The notes below the pieces were generated by a model. It saw nothing but the letters and a program-made list of their open reading frames with translations, was not told the DNA's origin and did no database searches. The position numbers were made by a program, and so were the translations under genes. Shown piece after piece: positions 37,332 through 48,993 of a stretch of DNA of 64,000 nucleotides. Location: the NCBI RefSeq assembly GCF_013364235.1, contig NZ_CP054919.1:3096247-3160246 (forward strand), given 5' to 3'. Source of the DNA: Kitasatospora sp. NA04385 (GTDB lineage: Bacteria; Actinomycetota; Actinomycetes; Streptomycetales; Streptomycetaceae). The stretch's first letter is position 1; each line of letters starts with the position of its first letter.

Positions 37332-38341
37332 ACCCGACCCGCCGAGCCCGGACCGCCGCCTGCCTGCTGCTGGCCGCGACGCTGGCCCTGCTGACCGGCT
37401 GCGACCGGCCCGGCTCCTCCGGCGGCGGCGACGCCTTCGGCCCGGGGAGCACCCAGGTCGCCTCCGCCGACCCCAGCGGCCGGGCCCCGGTCGACCTGAC
37501 GCCGCTGCTCCAGCCCGCCAAGAAGTACCTGGGCGTCGCGCTGGACGGCGCCCCGGCCTCCTGGGACCCGGTGCAGAAGTACACCGAGATGGTCGGCAAG
37601 CAGCCCAACATCGTCGAGAACTACGCCGGCTGGGGCGACCAGTTCGACTCCACCGGCGTCCGGCTGACCTGGCAGAACGGCGCCCTGCCGTACATCGCCT
37701 GGGAGCCGCACGACACCCCGCTGGCCGACATCGCCAAGGGCGGCTCGGACGACTACCTCAAGGCGTTCGCCACCGCGGTGCAGAAGACCAACGTGCCGGT
37801 GGCGATCAGCTTCGCCCACGAGATGAACGGCCACTGGTACGACTGGGGCACCAAGACCAACAGCGCCGAGGACTTCGTGACGGCCTGGCGCCGGATCCAC
37901 GACATCTTCCAGGACCGCGGCGCCTCCAACGTCATCTGGGTGTGGAGCCCGAACATCGTCAACCCGGTCCAGCAGATCCCGCTCCAGCCGTACTACCCGG
38001 GCGACGGCTACGTCGACTGGGTCGGCATGGTCGGCTACTGGACCGAGTGCTGCGACCGGGACTTCGAGCAGCTCTACGGCCCCACCATGCAGCAGGTCCG
38101 CAAGTTCAGCGGCAAGCCGTTCATCATCAGCGAGACCGCCGCCGAGCCCGGCAAGAAGGCGTCCTCGTTCGTCAACGAGCTGTTCACCGGCATCGAGAAG
38201 CACCCCGACGTCCTCGGCTTCGTCTGGTTCAACATCAGCAAGCGCGCCGACTGGCGGCTGGAGAAGACCCCCAGTTCGCTCAAGGCGTTCAAGGAGCACG
38301 CCGCCGACCCGCAGTACGGCTTCGACCCGAGAAAACCCTGA
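37328..38341 (+). CDS. GH26-like glycoside hydrolase lipoprotein B
   Basis: A 337-aa exported protein with lipobox LALLTGCDRP. The GH26-type barrel shows the acid/base Glu in AISFAHEMNGHWYDWGTKTN, NVIWVWSPNIV, and the nucleophile Glu in PFIISETAAEPGKKAS. It is paralogous to the 33458 gene. It overlaps both neighbours by 4 nt and 1 nt, so it is translated together with the GT2 and the GT39-like gene. A role in trimming or releasing the polymer is likely by analogy with the hydrolase of cellulose operons (inference). Confidence 0.87.
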   Translation: MNPTRRARTAACLLLAATLALLTGCDRPGSSGGGDAFGPGSTQVASADPSGRAPVDLTPLLQPAKKYLGVALDGAPASWDPVQKYTEMVGKQPNIVENYAGWGDQFDSTGVRLTWQNGALPYIAWEPHDTPLADIAKGGSDDYLKAFATAVQKTNVPVAISFAHEMNGHWYDWGTKTNSAEDFVTAWRRIHDIFQDRGASNVIWVWSPNIVNPVQQIPLQPYYPGDGYVDWVGMVGYWTECCDRDFEQLYGPTMQQVRKFSGKPFIISETAAEPGKKASSFVNELFTGIEKHPDVLGFVWFNISKRADWRLEKTPSSLKAFKEHAADPQYGFDPRKP

Positions 38342-40128
38342 TGACGCAGCAGCGCGACGACACCCACCGCCCCGAGGCCCCGGCCGAGGAGGACCGCTAC
38401 CAGGCGGAGCGGAACTTCGGCTGGTTCACCGGCGAACGCGACCCGGAGGAGGAGGCCGCGGAGCAGCGGCAGCTGCAACAGCAGTTGCTGCAGCAGCAGT
38501 TGCTGCGGCAGCCGTCCGCCCCCGCCGAACCCCGGTACGCCGCCCCCGCCGAACCCGGCTACACCGTCCCCGACGTCCCCGACGTCGGCTGGGACCCGCT
38601 GCCCAGCAGCCGCCGCACCTGGGTCAGCCGCCTGGTGCTGCTCGTCGTCCTGGTCACCCAGGCGCTGCTGACGCTCCGGCTGGGCAACAGCGCCTTCGAG
38701 GACGAGGCCCTGTACCTGTACGCGGGCCACCTGCAGCTGCACCACCTCCAGGGCGGCCCCCCGCTGCCGGACTCCTTCGCCTCGTACTTCTCCGGCTCGC
38801 CGCTGCTGTACCCGCCGCTGGCCGCCGCCGCCGACGCGCACTTCGGCCTGGCCGGCGCCCGCGCCCTGTCGCTGGCGTTCATGCTGGGCGCCACCGCGCT
38901 GCTGTACATGATGACCCGCCGGCTGTTCAACGAGCGGGTCGCCCTGGTCGCCGCGGCCTGCTTCGCGGTCACCCAGTCCACCCTGTTCATGGGCGCGCTG
39001 GCCACCTACGACGCGCTGGCGCTGTTCCTGATCGCGCTCGCCGCCTGGCTCGCGGTGCGCACCGCCCGCAACGGCTGGTGGCTGGCCACCCTGCTGATGC
39101 CGCCGGTGCTGCTGCTGGCCGTCGCGGTCAAGTACGCCTCGCTGATGTACGTCCCGGTCGTGATCGCGCTGGCCTGCCTGGCCGCCGTCCCGCACCACGC
39201 CTGGTGGTCGCTGCTGCGGCTGTTCACGATCCCCGCCGTCGCGGTCGGCGGCGCCTACGCCGCGCTGCGGCTCACCGGCTCCGACGTGCTGGAGGGCCTG
39301 CGGTCCACCACCACCGGCCGGGCCGCCGGCCACGGCGTCCGGCTGGACATGCTCCGCGACTGCGCCGAGTGGGGCGGCCTGCTGTTCGCCCTCGCCCTGC
39401 TGGGCACCGTGCTGTACGCCCGCAAGGGCCGGATGAGCGAGGCCCCCACCCTCCAGGCGGTCCGGGTGCCGCGCCGGCTCTGGCGCGTCCTGATGGGCCT
39501 GCTGCTGACCGGCACCGCGCTGCTCGCCCCGGCCTACCAGATCTGGATCCACGAGAGCGTCTCGCTGCACAAGCACATCGGCTACGGCCTGCTCTTCGCC
39601 ACCCCGATGGCCGCCCTCGGCATCACCCGCGTGGTCGGCTCGCACTTCCGCCACCCGCAGCTCGGCATCCTCGCCTGGGTCACCATGCTGGTGCTCGGCA
39701 TGGTGCAGTCGACCAGCCTATACCACGCCTGGCCGAACTCCGACCAGCTGATCACCACGCTGGACCGGCAGCTGGTGCCCGACGGCCACTACCTGGTCGA
39801 GGCGAACTCGGTGCCCCGCTACTACCTGCGCCGACAGGTCGGCTTCGACCAGTGGACGTCCACGTACACGATCACCTACCAGACCAAGGACAAGAAGGTG
39901 CTCACCGGCGAGGCGGGCTTCAAGGCCGCCCTCACCGACAGCTACTTCGACGTGGTGGTGTTCGACCGGACGGTCACCGGCGCCCTCGACGACAAGCTCA
40001 CCCAGCAGCTGCGCGCCGAGGGCAAGTACCGGCTGCTGGTCAGCATCCCGTACCGCAACAGCTACGGCACCGGCTTCTACCAGGTGTGGATCCCGGTGAA
40101 GAAGAACGCCCCGCAGCCGCAGCAGTAG
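38341..40128 (+). CDS. GT39-like polytopic membrane glycosyltransferase
   Basis: A 595-aa protein of the ArnT/PMT (GT-C) type. The N-terminal 90 residues are acidic and Gln-rich (RQLQQQLLQQQLLRQ) and cytoplasmic. After the first helix comes the acidic pair in NSAFEDEALYLYAGH, typical of GT39 transferases using a lipid-linked sugar. About ten more helices follow, then a soluble C-terminal domain (LDRQLVPDGHYLVEANSVPR). ATG 38341 overlaps the previous stop (ATGA). It may transfer a sugar to the glycan made by the GT2 or to a protein; the acceptor is unknown. Confidence 0.85.
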   Translation: MTQQRDDTHRPEAPAEEDRYQAERNFGWFTGERDPEEEAAEQRQLQQQLLQQQLLRQPSAPAEPRYAAPAEPGYTVPDVPDVGWDPLPSSRRTWVSRLVLLVVLVTQALLTLRLGNSAFEDEALYLYAGHLQLHHLQGGPPLPDSFASYFSGSPLLYPPLAAAADAHFGLAGARALSLAFMLGATALLYMMTRRLFNERVALVAAACFAVTQSTLFMGALATYDALALFLIALAAWLAVRTARNGWWLATLLMPPVLLLAVAVKYASLMYVPVVIALACLAAVPHHAWWSLLRLFTIPAVAVGGAYAALRLTGSDVLEGLRSTTTGRAAGHGVRLDMLRDCAEWGGLLFALALLGTVLYARKGRMSEAPTLQAVRVPRRLWRVLMGLLLTGTALLAPAYQIWIHESVSLHKHIGYGLLFATPMAALGITRVVGSHFRHPQLGILAWVTMLVLGMVQSTSLYHAWPNSDQLITTLDRQLVPDGHYLVEANSVPRYYLRRQVGFDQWTSTYTITYQTKDKKVLTGEAGFKAALTDSYFDVVVFDRTVTGALDDKLTQQLRAEGKYRLLVSIPYRNSYGTGFYQVWIPVKKNAPQPQQ

Positions 40129-40132
40129 GCGC

Positions 40133-40167
40133 CCGTCGGGGGGAGGGCCGGGCCCTCCCCCCGACGG
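40133..40167. terminator. Bidirectional terminator hairpin
   Basis: A perfect 17-bp palindrome arm (CCGTCGGGGGGAGGGCC) with its inverse, just after the GT39-like stop and before the convergent glmM stop. Confidence 0.85.
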
Positions 40168-40175
40168 CGGCCCGC

Positions 40176-41540
40176 TCAGCCCAGGTGCAGCCGCACCGCG
40201 TCGGCGAGCCGCTGGCAAACGTCCTGCGCCTGCTCCTGGCCGACCGCCTCGACCATCACCCGCACCAGCGGCTCGGTGCCGGACTTGCGCAGCAGCACCC
40301 GGCCGGTGGTGCCGAGCTCGGCCTCCGCCGCGGCCACCGCCTCCTGCAGCTCGGCGCAGGACTCCACCCGGTCCTTGTCCACGCCCTTGACGTTGATCAT
40401 CACCTGCGGGAGCCGGGTCATCACCGAGGCCAGGTCCGCCAGCGGCTGCTTGGTGGCGGCCAGCCGGGCGCCCAGCATCAGGCCGGTCAGGGTGCCGTCG
40501 CCGGTGGTCGCGTGGTCCAGCAGGATCACGTGCCCGGACTGCTCGCCGCCCAGCGCGTAGCCGTGCTGCTTCATCTCCTCCAGCACGTACCGGTCGCCGA
40601 CCGCGGTGTGCACCAGGCCGATGCCCTCGCGCTCCATCGCCAGGGTGAAGCCCAGGTTCGACATCACGGTGGCGACGGCGGTGTTGCGGCGCAGCGTGCC
40701 GGCCTCCTTCATGCCGACCGCCAGGATCGCGATGATCTGGTCGCCGTCGACCTCGTTGCCCTCCGCGTCGGCGGCCAGGCAGCGGTCGGCGTCGCCGTCC
40801 AGGGCGACGCCCAGGTCGGCCCGGTGCTCCTTCATCGCGGCCCGCAGCTTGTCCAGGTGGGTGGAGCCGACGCCGTCGTTGATGTTCAGGCCGGTCGGCT
40901 CGGTGCCCAGGGTGTACACCACCTCGGCGCCGGCCCGGGCGAACGCCTCCGGGGCGACCCGGGCGGCCGCGCCGTGTGCGCCGTCGATGACCACCCGCAC
41001 CCCGTCGAGCCGGTTCGGCAGCACCGCGACCAGGTGCGCCACGTACCGGTCGAAGCCCTCGTTGTACTGGCGGACCCGGCCGACCGCCGCGCCGGTGGGG
41101 CGCTTCCAGCTCTCGTCGCCGGCGCCGTAGCGGTGGTAGTGCGCCTCGATGGCGTCCTCCAGCGCGTCGTCCAGCTTGTGGCCGCCGCGGGCGAGGAACT
41201 TGATGCCGTTGTCGGGCATCGCGTTGTGGCTGGCGGACAGCATCACGCCGAAGTCGGCGCCGAGCGCGCCGGTCAGGTACGCCACCGCGGGGGTGGGCAG
41301 CACGCCGACCCGCAGCACGTCCACGCCGGCGCTGGCCAGGCCGGCGATCACGGCGGCCTCCAGGAACTCTCCGGACGCCCGCGGGTCCCGGCCGACCACG
41401 GCCACCGGCCGGTGCCCCTCGAACGCGTTGGCGTCGCCGAGCACATGCGCGGCGGCCACCGACAGGCCCAGTGCCAGTTCGGCGGTCAGGCCCTCGTTGG
41501 CCACCCCGCGCACCCCGTCCGTACCGAAGAGTCGTGCCAT
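40176..41540 (-). CDS. glmM: Phosphoglucosamine mutase GlmM
   Basis: A 454-aa enzyme that converts GlcN-6-P to GlcN-1-P for UDP-GlcNAc. The phospho-serine loop is [13 protein letters not shown] (Ser104); the Mg loop is [10 protein letters not shown]; the sugar-binding GGEQSGHVI and phosphate loop [14 protein letters not shown] are present. The start is the ATG at 41540. It normally follows rpsI and precedes glmS in streptomycetes; here the polysaccharide locus and coaA separate it from glmS. Confidence 0.97.
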   Translation of the reverse strand: MARLFGTDGVRGVANEGLTAELALGLSVAAAHVLGDANAFEGHRPVAVVGRDPRASGEFLEAAVIAGLASAGVDVLRVGVLPTPAVAYLTGALGADFGVMLSASHNAMPDNGIKFLARGGHKLDDALEDAIEAHYHRYGAGDESWKRPTGAAVGRVRQYNEGFDRYVAHLVAVLPNRLDGVRVVIDGAHGAAARVAPEAFARAGAEVVYTLGTEPTGLNINDGVGSTHLDKLRAAMKEHRADLGVALDGDADRCLAADAEGNEVDGDQIIAILAVGMKEAGTLRRNTAVATVMSNLGFTLAMEREGIGLVHTAVGDRYVLEEMKQHGYALGGEQSGHVILLDHATTGDGTLTGLMLGARLAATKQPLADLASVMTRLPQVMINVKGVDKDRVESCAELQEAVAAAEAELGTTGRVLLRKSGTEPLVRVMVEAVGQEQAQDVCQRLADAVRLHLG

Positions 41541-41626
41541 GTTCGCGTTCGTCCCGTCCTGTCGCGCCTGTGGTGGGCTCGTGTGGTGCCGCCCCCGCGG
41601 ACTCCGCACCGGTCCGGGAGGCACAA

Positions 41627-41656
41627 CGCCCCGGAGCACAGAAGTGCTCCGGGGCG
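41627..41656 (-). terminator. Terminator of the rplM-rpsI operon
   Basis: A perfect 13-bp stem CGCCCCGGAGCAC with a 4-nt loop lies 21 nt past the rpsI stop and before the glmM start. Confidence 0.85.
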
Positions 41657-41677
41657 AGGATCGCATGAAGGGTGCGA

Positions 41678-42184
41678 TTAGCGCTTGCTGTACTGCGGCG
41701 CCTTGCGGGCCTTCTTGAGACCGGCCTTCTTGCGCTCGACGGCGCGGGCGTCGCGGGTCAGGAAGCCGGCCTTCTTAAGCGGGCCGCGGTTGTTGTCCAC
41801 GTCCGCCTCGTTCAGCGCACGGGCGACGCCGAGGCGCAGCGCGTAGGCCTGACCGGAGACGCCGCCGCCGGCGATGCGGGCGATGACGTCGTAACGGCCG
41901 TCGAGCTCCAGGAGCTTGAAGGGCTCGTTCACGGTCTGCTGGTGCACCTTGTTGGGGAAGTAGTTCTCCAGGGTGCGACCGTTGATCTTCCACTGGCCGG
42001 TGCCGGGGACGATGCGCACGCGGGCGATCGCCTCCTTGCGGCGGCCGAGGCCGGCGCCGGGGACGGCCTCGCCGAAGCGGCCGGCCAGCGACTCGGTGGT
42101 GTACTCGGTCTCGGTGGTGTACTCGTCGACGTTCTCGTCGTCGAAGTCGACCTCGAGGGTGCTCTCGATGGCAGTCTCGGCCAC
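41678..42184 (-). CDS. rpsI: Ribosomal protein S9
   Basis: A 168-aa small-subunit protein; its C-terminal tail ([12 protein letters not shown]) reaches the P site. The acidic N-terminal extension of about 40 residues ([20 protein letters not shown]) is typical of actinobacteria. [17 protein letters not shown] marks the start of the conserved core. It is 47 nt downstream of rplM in one operon. Confidence 0.97.
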   Translation of the reverse strand: MAETAIESTLEVDFDDENVDEYTTETEYTTESLAGRFGEAVPGAGLGRRKEAIARVRIVPGTGQWKINGRTLENYFPNKVHQQTVNEPFKLLELDGRYDVIARIAGGGVSGQAYALRLGVARALNEADVDNNRGPLKKAGFLTRDARAVERKKAGLKKARKAPQYSKR

Positions 42185-42231
42185 GGTGTTCCTCAGCTCT
42201 TCTACGTCAGTTGGGGTGTGGGTGGCCGGAA

Positions 42232-42675
42232 TTACTGCGCGACCTGGGTGATCTCGAACGGCACCGGCTGCTGCGCAGCGTGCGGGTGCTGGTCGCCCGA
42301 GTAGACCTTCAGCTTCGAGAGCATCTGACGGCCCAGGCTGTTCTTCGGAACCATGCCCTTGATGGCCTTCTCGACGGCCTTCTCCGGGTTGTTCGCGAGC
42401 AGGTCGTCGTAGCGGACCGAGCGGAGACCGCCCGGGAAGCCGCTGTGGCGGTAGGCCAGCTTCTGGGTCTTCTTGTTGCCCGAGAGGTGCACCTTGTCGG
42501 CGTTGATGATGATGACGAAGTCACCAGTGTCAACGTGCGGCGCGTAGATCGCCTTGTGCTTGCCCCGCAGGAGGTTGGCGGCCTGGGAGGCCAGGCGGCC
42601 GAGCACGACGTCGGTCGCGTCGATGACGTGCCACTGACGCTGGACGTCGCCGGGCTTGGGGCTGTACGTACGCAC
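42232..42675 (-). CDS. rplM: Ribosomal protein L13
   Basis: A 147-aa early-assembly large-subunit protein. The N-terminal [19 protein letters not shown] and [19 protein letters not shown] are canonical. It is the first gene of rplM-rpsI; a long leader upstream holds a two-part hairpin (42734-42776). Confidence 0.97.
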   Translation of the reverse strand: MRTYSPKPGDVQRQWHVIDATDVVLGRLASQAANLLRGKHKAIYAPHVDTGDFVIIINADKVHLSGNKKTQKLAYRHSGFPGGLRSVRYDDLLANNPEKAVEKAIKGMVPKNSLGRQMLSKLKVYSGDQHPHAAQQPVPFEITQVAQ

Positions 42676-42733
42676 GGTCGTAGCCTTCGCTTTTCAGTGA
42701 GTGGGTCCTGACAGGAGCACCAAGGCCCGGGGC

Positions 42734-42776
42734 CTCCAGCCGATCCGCCCGGACGCAATTCGGGCAGCCGCTGGAG
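42734..42776 (-). promoter_or_regulatory. Structured leader hairpin of rplM-rpsI
   Basis: The outer stem CTCCAGC/GCTGGAG and an inner stem around CCGCCCG/CGGGC enclose a short loop, 59 nt upstream of the rplM ATG. No U-tract follows. It is a candidate site for feedback control by L13 or S9 (inference). Confidence 0.45.
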
Positions 42777-42912
42777 TTCGGCCTGTCGTCTCCGGCGTAC
42801 CGACCTCTCACGTGAGATAGAGCGAGCCAATACGCACAACAGCGGCCAACGATACCGGGCCGGTGGGGCGGATTCCAAACCGGCCCGGCCCCGCGGCCTC
42901 GACATCGACGGA

Positions 42913-44571
<1,659 letters not shown>

Positions 44572-44613
44572 GCTCCGGAATTGTGCCAAGCCCCCACCCC
44601 GCGACAAAACGGA

Positions 44614-45516
44614 TTACCCGGCCGGTTCGCCCAGCGTCCGCAGCCGCCGCGAGATCCGGTTGCGCTCGGCGAGCAGTTCGTCGGCCGGGTAGCCGACCTC
44701 CTCCAGGGTCAGCCCGTGCGGCCGGATCACGTTGACCGCCGAGTTGCGCACCCCGCCGGCCAGCACCTCGCCCGGGAACTCCACCGGCCGGTGCCCGTCG
44801 CCGACCAGCAGCATCGCCCCGACCAGCGCGCGCACCATGTTGTGGCAGAAGGCGTCCGCCCGCACCGTGGCCACCGCCAGCGAGCCCTCCTGGGCCGCGT
44901 ACGGGTCGATCGGCACCCGCTCCCAGTGCAGCTCCAGCAGGGTGCGGATGGTGGTGGCGCCCTCGCGCTTCTTGCAGTACGCCGCGAAGTCGTGCTCGCC
45001 GACCAGCAGCGCCGCCGCCTCGTTCATCCGCTCCAGGTCCAGCGGCCGGTCGTGCCAGAGCACGTGCCCGCGCAGCAGCGGGTCGACCCCGCCGGGGTGG
45101 TCGGCCACCCGGTACGCGTAGCGCCGCCAGACCGCCGCGAACCGGGCGTCGAAGCCGTGCGGCGCCTCGGACACCCGGTACACCCGGACGTCGGCGGGCA
45201 GCCGCCCGGCGAGCCGCCGCAGCAGCTTGGCGCCGTGCTGGGCCCAGAGCGCGTCGGGGAGGTCGACGTGCGCGACCTGGCCGCGGGCGTGCACCCCGGC
45301 GTCGGTGCGGCCGGCCACGGTCAGCGGGAAGTTCTCCTCGCTGCGCAGCACGATCCGCAGCGCGTCCTCCAACTCGCCCTGCACGGTGCGCCGTTCGCGC
45401 TGCCGGGCCCAGCCGGAGAACTCCGCGCCGTGGTAGGCGAGGTCCAGCCTGACCCGGGTGTGCCCGTCCGCCGGGCCGTCCTTCACCGGCGGCAGCTCGG
45501 CGCAGTCGTTCACCAC
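44614..45516 (-). CDS. truA: tRNA pseudouridine(38-40) synthase TruA
   Basis: A 300-aa enzyme that modifies the tRNA anticodon stem. The catalytic Asp is in [38 protein letters not shown] begins the fold. AGGGGAG lies 5 nt before GTG 45516 and 8 nt before a second GTG at 45513; an in-frame TTG at 45537 is less likely. It follows rplQ, separated by a terminator-like hairpin. Confidence 0.93.
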   Translation of the reverse strand: MVNDCAELPPVKDGPADGHTRVRLDLAYHGAEFSGWARQRERRTVQGELEDALRIVLRSEENFPLTVAGRTDAGVHARGQVAHVDLPDALWAQHGAKLLRRLAGRLPADVRVYRVSEAPHGFDARFAAVWRRYAYRVADHPGGVDPLLRGHVLWHDRPLDLERMNEAAALLVGEHDFAAYCKKREGATTIRTLLELHWERVPIDPYAAQEGSLAVATVRADAFCHNMVRALVGAMLLVGDGHRPVEFPGEVLAGGVRNSAVNVIRPHGLTLEEVGYPADELLAERNRISRRLRTLGEPAG

Positions 45517-45550
45517 TCCAACTCCCCTGTCTGACAAGCGGAAAGCGAAC

Positions 45551-45585
45551 GGGCCCGCTCCCCCGACGAGCGGGAGGGCGGGCCC
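45551..45585 (-). terminator. Hairpin after rplQ
   Basis: GGGCCCGCTCCC pairs with GGGAGGGCGGGCCC, with a bulge, between the rplQ stop (45608) and the truA start. Confidence 0.65.
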
Positions 45586-45607
45586 GGACGAAGACCTACC
45601 GGGAGGC

Positions 45608-46108
45608 TCAGGCCTCGGTGGTCTCGGCGGCCTCGTCGGCCTTGGTCTCCTCGGCCTCGGCGGCCTTGGTCTCGGCGGCCTTGGTCTCGGCCTCCTTGAC
45701 GGAGCGCTTGGTGGCGGCCTCGGCCTCGGCGACGGTCGCCTTGGTGGCGATCTCGCCCTCGACCAGCTCGATCACGGCCATCGGCGCGTTGTCGCCGCGG
45801 CGGCCGCCGATCTTGGTGATGCGGGTGTAGCCGCCGGGGCGGTTCTCGAACCGCGGGGCGATCTCGGTGAAGAGGGTGTGCAGCACCGACACGTCGGTGA
45901 TGGTCTTGCGCACCAGGCGACGGTTGTGGATGTCGCCCTTCTTCGCCTTGGTGATCAGCTTCTCCGCCAGCGGGCGCAGGCGGCGGGCCTTGGCCTCGGT
46001 GGTGGTGATGCGGCCGTACTGGAACAGCTCGCGGGCCAGGCCGGCCAGCAGCAGCGGCTCGTGGGACGGGCCGCCGCCGAGACGGGCACCCTTGGTGGGA
46101 CGGGGCAT
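45608..46108 (-). CDS. rplQ: Ribosomal protein L17
   Basis: A 166-aa large-subunit protein at the tunnel exit. The core ([20 protein letters not shown] onward, ending [14 protein letters not shown]) is standard. A roughly 45-residue Ala/Glu/Lys-rich C-terminal tail ([18 protein letters not shown]) is an actinobacterial extension of low complexity. It follows rpoA with a 129-nt gap holding a hairpin. Confidence 0.96.
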   Translation of the reverse strand: MPRPTKGARLGGGPSHEPLLLAGLARELFQYGRITTTEAKARRLRPLAEKLITKAKKGDIHNRRLVRKTITDVSVLHTLFTEIAPRFENRPGGYTRITKIGGRRGDNAPMAVIELVEGEIATKATVAEAEAATKRSVKEAETKAAETKAAEAEETKADEAAETTEA

Positions 46109-46193
46109 GACTTAGCTCCTCGAATCTCCGACTGCGGCCGTACCAGGTACCGCAGCGGGCGTGCGGACACCGCGTCCGCACGACTTCTCACGC

Positions 46194-46229
46194 CACCGGA
46201 GGCGGTCCGGTGAAGGACCGCCCCCGGTG
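46194..46229 (-). terminator. Hairpin between rpoA and rplQ
   Basis: CACCGG-AGGCGGTCC pairs with GGACCGCC-CCCGGTG around a short loop, directly after the rpoA stop (46238). It may attenuate or stabilise the alpha-operon transcript. Confidence 0.6.
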
Positions 46230-46237
46230 TCGAAAAC

Positions 46238-47260
46238 TCAGTACTGCTCGGTCTCCGCGTAGCCCTGGTCGTCCAGGTCGTCGGCGCCGAAGGCGTCGGC
46301 GGCGGCGGTCGGGTCGAACCCGGGCGGGCTGTCCTTGAGGGCCAGGCCCATGCCGGCCAGCTTCGCCTTGACCTCGTCGATCGACTTCGCACCGAAGTTG
46401 CGGATGTCGAGCAGGTCGGCCTCCGAGCGGGCGACGAGCTCACCCACGGTGTGGATGCCCTCGCGCTTGAGGCAGTTGTAGGAGCGGACGGTGAGTTCCA
46501 GCTCCTCGATCGGCAGCGCCAGGTCCGCGGCCAGGGCGGCGTCCGTCGGGGACGGGCCCATGTCGATGCCCTCGGCGTCGACGTTCAGCTCGCGGGCCAG
46601 GCCGAACAGCTCGACCAGGGTCTTGCCGGCCGACGCCATCGCGTCGCGCGGACGCATGGCCGGCTTGGTCTCGACGTCGACGATCAGCTTGTCGAAGTCG
46701 GTGCGCTGCTCGACGCGGGTCGCCTCGACCTTGTAGGTGACCTTGAGCACCGGGCTGTAGATGGAGTCGACCGGGATGCGGCCGATCTCCTGGCCCGAGG
46801 CCTTGTTCTGCACGGCGGAGACGTAGCCGCGACCGCGCTCGACGGTCAGCTCCATCTCCAGCTTGCCCTTGCCGTTCAGCGTGGCCAGGACCAGCTCGGG
46901 GTTGTGCACCTCGACACCGGCCGGGGGCGCGATGTCGGCGGCGGTGACCACACCCGGACCCTGCTTGCGCAGGTACATCACGACCGGCTCGTCGTGCTCC
47001 GAGGAGACGACCAGCTGCTTGATGTTCAGGATGAGGTCGGTGACGTCCTCCTTGACGCCCGGCACGGTGGTGAACTCGTGCAGGACGCCGTCGATCCGGA
47101 TGCTGGTGACGGCGGCACCCGGGATCGAGGAGAGGAGCGTGCGACGGAGCGAGTTGCCGAGGGTGTAGCCGAAGCCCGGCTCCAGCGGCTCGATCACGAA
47201 CCGCGAGCGGAACTCGTCGACGACCTCTTCGGTCAGCGAAGGACGCTGAGCGATCAGCAT
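46238..47260 (-). CDS. rpoA: RNA polymerase alpha subunit
   Basis: A 340-aa assembly scaffold of RNA polymerase. The N-terminal dimerisation domain ([20 protein letters not shown]) is followed by the C-terminal domain that contacts UP elements and activators ([20 protein letters not shown], then [20 protein letters not shown]). The start is the ATG at 47260; an upstream in-frame codon at 47293 is unlikely. It follows rpsK, separated by a hairpin, in the alpha operon. Confidence 0.97.
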   Translation of the reverse strand: MLIAQRPSLTEEVVDEFRSRFVIEPLEPGFGYTLGNSLRRTLLSSIPGAAVTSIRIDGVLHEFTTVPGVKEDVTDLILNIKQLVVSSEHDEPVVMYLRKQGPGVVTAADIAPPAGVEVHNPELVLATLNGKGKLEMELTVERGRGYVSAVQNKASGQEIGRIPVDSIYSPVLKVTYKVEATRVEQRTDFDKLIVDVETKPAMRPRDAMASAGKTLVELFGLARELNVDAEGIDMGPSPTDAALAADLALPIEELELTVRSYNCLKREGIHTVGELVARSEADLLDIRNFGAKSIDEVKAKLAGMGLALKDSPPGFDPTAAADAFGADDLDDQGYAETEQY

Positions 47261-47319
47261 GTTCTGGATCCTCCAGTTGTCTTCGGCACCCACTATTTGA
47301 TGCCGACAGAACTCAAGCG

Positions 47320-47350
47320 TACGGGGTCCCGCGAAGAACGGGACCCCGTA
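47320..47350 (-). terminator. Hairpin between rpsK and rpoA
   Basis: A perfect 12-bp stem TACGGGGTCCCG with a 7-nt loop sits between the rpsK stop (47394) and the rpoA start, a partial terminator or processing site. Confidence 0.75.
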
Positions 47351-47393
47351 CCAGGTTTACAACGCCGAACGCCTGGTGACCCCAGGCGTCGCG

Positions 47394-47801
47394 TCAGACG
47401 CGGCGGCGCTTCGGCGGACGGCAGCCGTTGTGCGGGGTGGGGGTGACGTCCTGGATCGAGCCGACCTCCAGGCCGGTGGCCTGGAGCGAGCGGATCGCGG
47501 TCTCGCGGCCGGAGCCCGGACCCTTGACGAAGACGTCGACCTTGCGCATGCCGTGCTCCTGCGCGCGACGGGCAGCGGCCTCGGCGGCCATCTGCGCGGC
47601 GAACGGGGTGGACTTGCGCGAGCCCTTGAAACCGACGTGGCCGGCGGAGGCCCAGGAGATCACGTTGCCCGCGGGGTCGGTGATCGAAACGATGGTGTTG
47701 TTGAACGTGCTCTTGATGTGAGCGTGCCCGTGGGCGACGTTCTTCTTCTCCTTGCGGCGGATCTTCTTCGCGCCGGCAGCCTGACGACCCTTGGGGGGCA
47801 T
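47394..47801 (-). CDS. rpsK: Ribosomal protein S11
   Basis: A 135-aa platform protein of the small subunit. The basic N-terminus ([20 protein letters not shown]) and the C-terminal [17 protein letters not shown] are canonical. It lies 73 nt after rpsM in the alpha operon. Confidence 0.97.
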   Translation of the reverse strand: MPPKGRQAAGAKKIRRKEKKNVAHGHAHIKSTFNNTIVSITDPAGNVISWASAGHVGFKGSRKSTPFAAQMAAEAAARRAQEHGMRKVDVFVKGPGSGRETAIRSLQATGLEVGSIQDVTPTPHNGCRPPKRRRV

Positions 47802-47874
47802 AAGTCTGTTCTCCTACTGAGGTGGTCGGTCCGCTAACCCGCGGGCCGGAGGGATGTCCGGTTGACGGGACGGA

Positions 47875-48255
47875 CTACTTCTTGCCCGGCTTCTTCTTGC
47901 CGGCGATCGCGCGACGCGGGCCCTTGCGGGTACGCGCGTTGGTGTGGGTGCGCTGGCCGCGGACGGGCAGGCCGCGGCGGTGGCGCAGGCCCTCGTAGCA
48001 GCCGATCTCGACCTTGCGGCGGATGTCGGCGGCGACCTGGCGGCGGAGGTCACCCTCGACCTCGAAGTTCGCGTCGACGAACTTCTGCAGCTTGACGAGG
48101 TCGTCCTCGGTGATGTCGCGGACGCGGATGTCACCGCTCACGCCGGTCTCGGCGAGCGCCAGCTGGGCGCGGGTCTTGCCGATGCCGTAGACGTAGGTGA
48201 GGGCGATCTCGATCCGCTTCTCGCGGGGGAGATCAACGCCGGAAAGGCGTGCCAT
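47875..48255 (-). CDS. rpsM: Ribosomal protein S13
   Basis: A 126-aa head protein contacting the P-site tRNA and bridge B1. [20 protein letters not shown] begins it and the basic tail [18 protein letters not shown] ends it. The 175-nt gap to rpmJ upstream contains two short hairpins (near 48320-48345 and 48348-48368). Confidence 0.97.
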   Translation of the reverse strand: MARLSGVDLPREKRIEIALTYVYGIGKTRAQLALAETGVSGDIRVRDITEDDLVKLQKFVDANFEVEGDLRRQVAADIRRKVEIGCYEGLRHRRGLPVRGQRTHTNARTRKGPRRAIAGKKKPGKK

Positions 48256-48430
48256 TCAAGGCTCCTGTGGTTCTTCTCAGAGGTCTGACGTGCCGCCTAC
48301 TCGCTGTCTCTCGACAGGGAGCCCCGGCCTCTGACCGGGGGTGGCAGTCCGTCCTGTCGGACGGATCGGGCGGCCCGCTGTATGACGTGGTGCGCGTCGC
48401 GCGAAGGTCCTACGAGAAATGCGGGGTGGA

Positions 48431-48544
48431 TCAGCCCTGGCGCTGCTTGTGGCGCAGGTTGTCGCAGATCACCATGACCCGGCCGTGGCGGCGGATCACC
48501 TTGCACTTGTCGCAGATCTTCTTGACGCTCGGCTTGACCTTCAT
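48431..48544 (-). CDS. rpmJ: Ribosomal protein L36
   Basis: A 37-aa zinc-ribbon protein, [20 protein letters not shown] onward, with three Cys and the His of the usual C-C-C-H zinc site (CDKC, then [13 protein letters not shown]). Too short for the usual gene-length cut-off but unmistakable. It is 35 nt downstream of infA. Confidence 0.95.
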   Translation of the reverse strand: MKVKPSVKKICDKCKVIRRHGRVMVICDNLRHKQRQG

Positions 48545-48579
48545 GACTCAGGTTCTCCGGGGTCTAGATCTGGCGGTTG

Positions 48580-48801
48580 TTACTTGTAGCGGTAGACGAT
48601 CCGGCCGCGGGTCAGGTCGTAGGGGCTGAGCTCCACCACGACCCGGTCATCCGGGAGGATGCGGATGTAGTGCATGCGCATCTTGCCGCTGATGTGCGCG
48701 AGGACCTTGTGACCGTTCTGCAGCTCGACCTTGAACATCGCGTTCGGAAGAGACTCGATCACGGTGCCCTCGATCTCAATGGCGCCTTGCTTCTTAGCCA
48801 T
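48580..48801 (-). CDS. infA: Translation initiation factor IF-1
   Basis: A 73-aa OB-fold factor that occupies the A site during initiation. [20 protein letters not shown] begins it and [15 protein letters not shown] ends it, both canonical. The 192-nt gap upstream, towards mscL, probably holds its promoter. Confidence 0.97.
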   Translation of the reverse strand: MAKKQGAIEIEGTVIESLPNAMFKVELQNGHKVLAHISGKMRMHYIRILPDDRVVVELSPYDLTRGRIVYRYK

Positions 48802-48993
48802 GAACTGCGAGATCCACCCTTCGGGTCCGGCTACCGTATGCGGAACGCTCGTGCGAACCAGGCTTCACCTCGACCCGGGGGATTCCCCTGGGCTGAGGGC
48901 GTGCGGGAACACGCTACGAGAGAGCCGACGCACCATCGTAAACCAAGCACCGCACCGGAGCGAAATCAGCGCCCGGCGGCGCCCCGCACCGGC

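Noticed and set aside
33458..40128. Cellulose (cslA-glxA) locus of Streptomyces
   Set aside because: There is no galactose-oxidase-like glxA gene and no GH6 cellulase; the hydrolases look like GH26.
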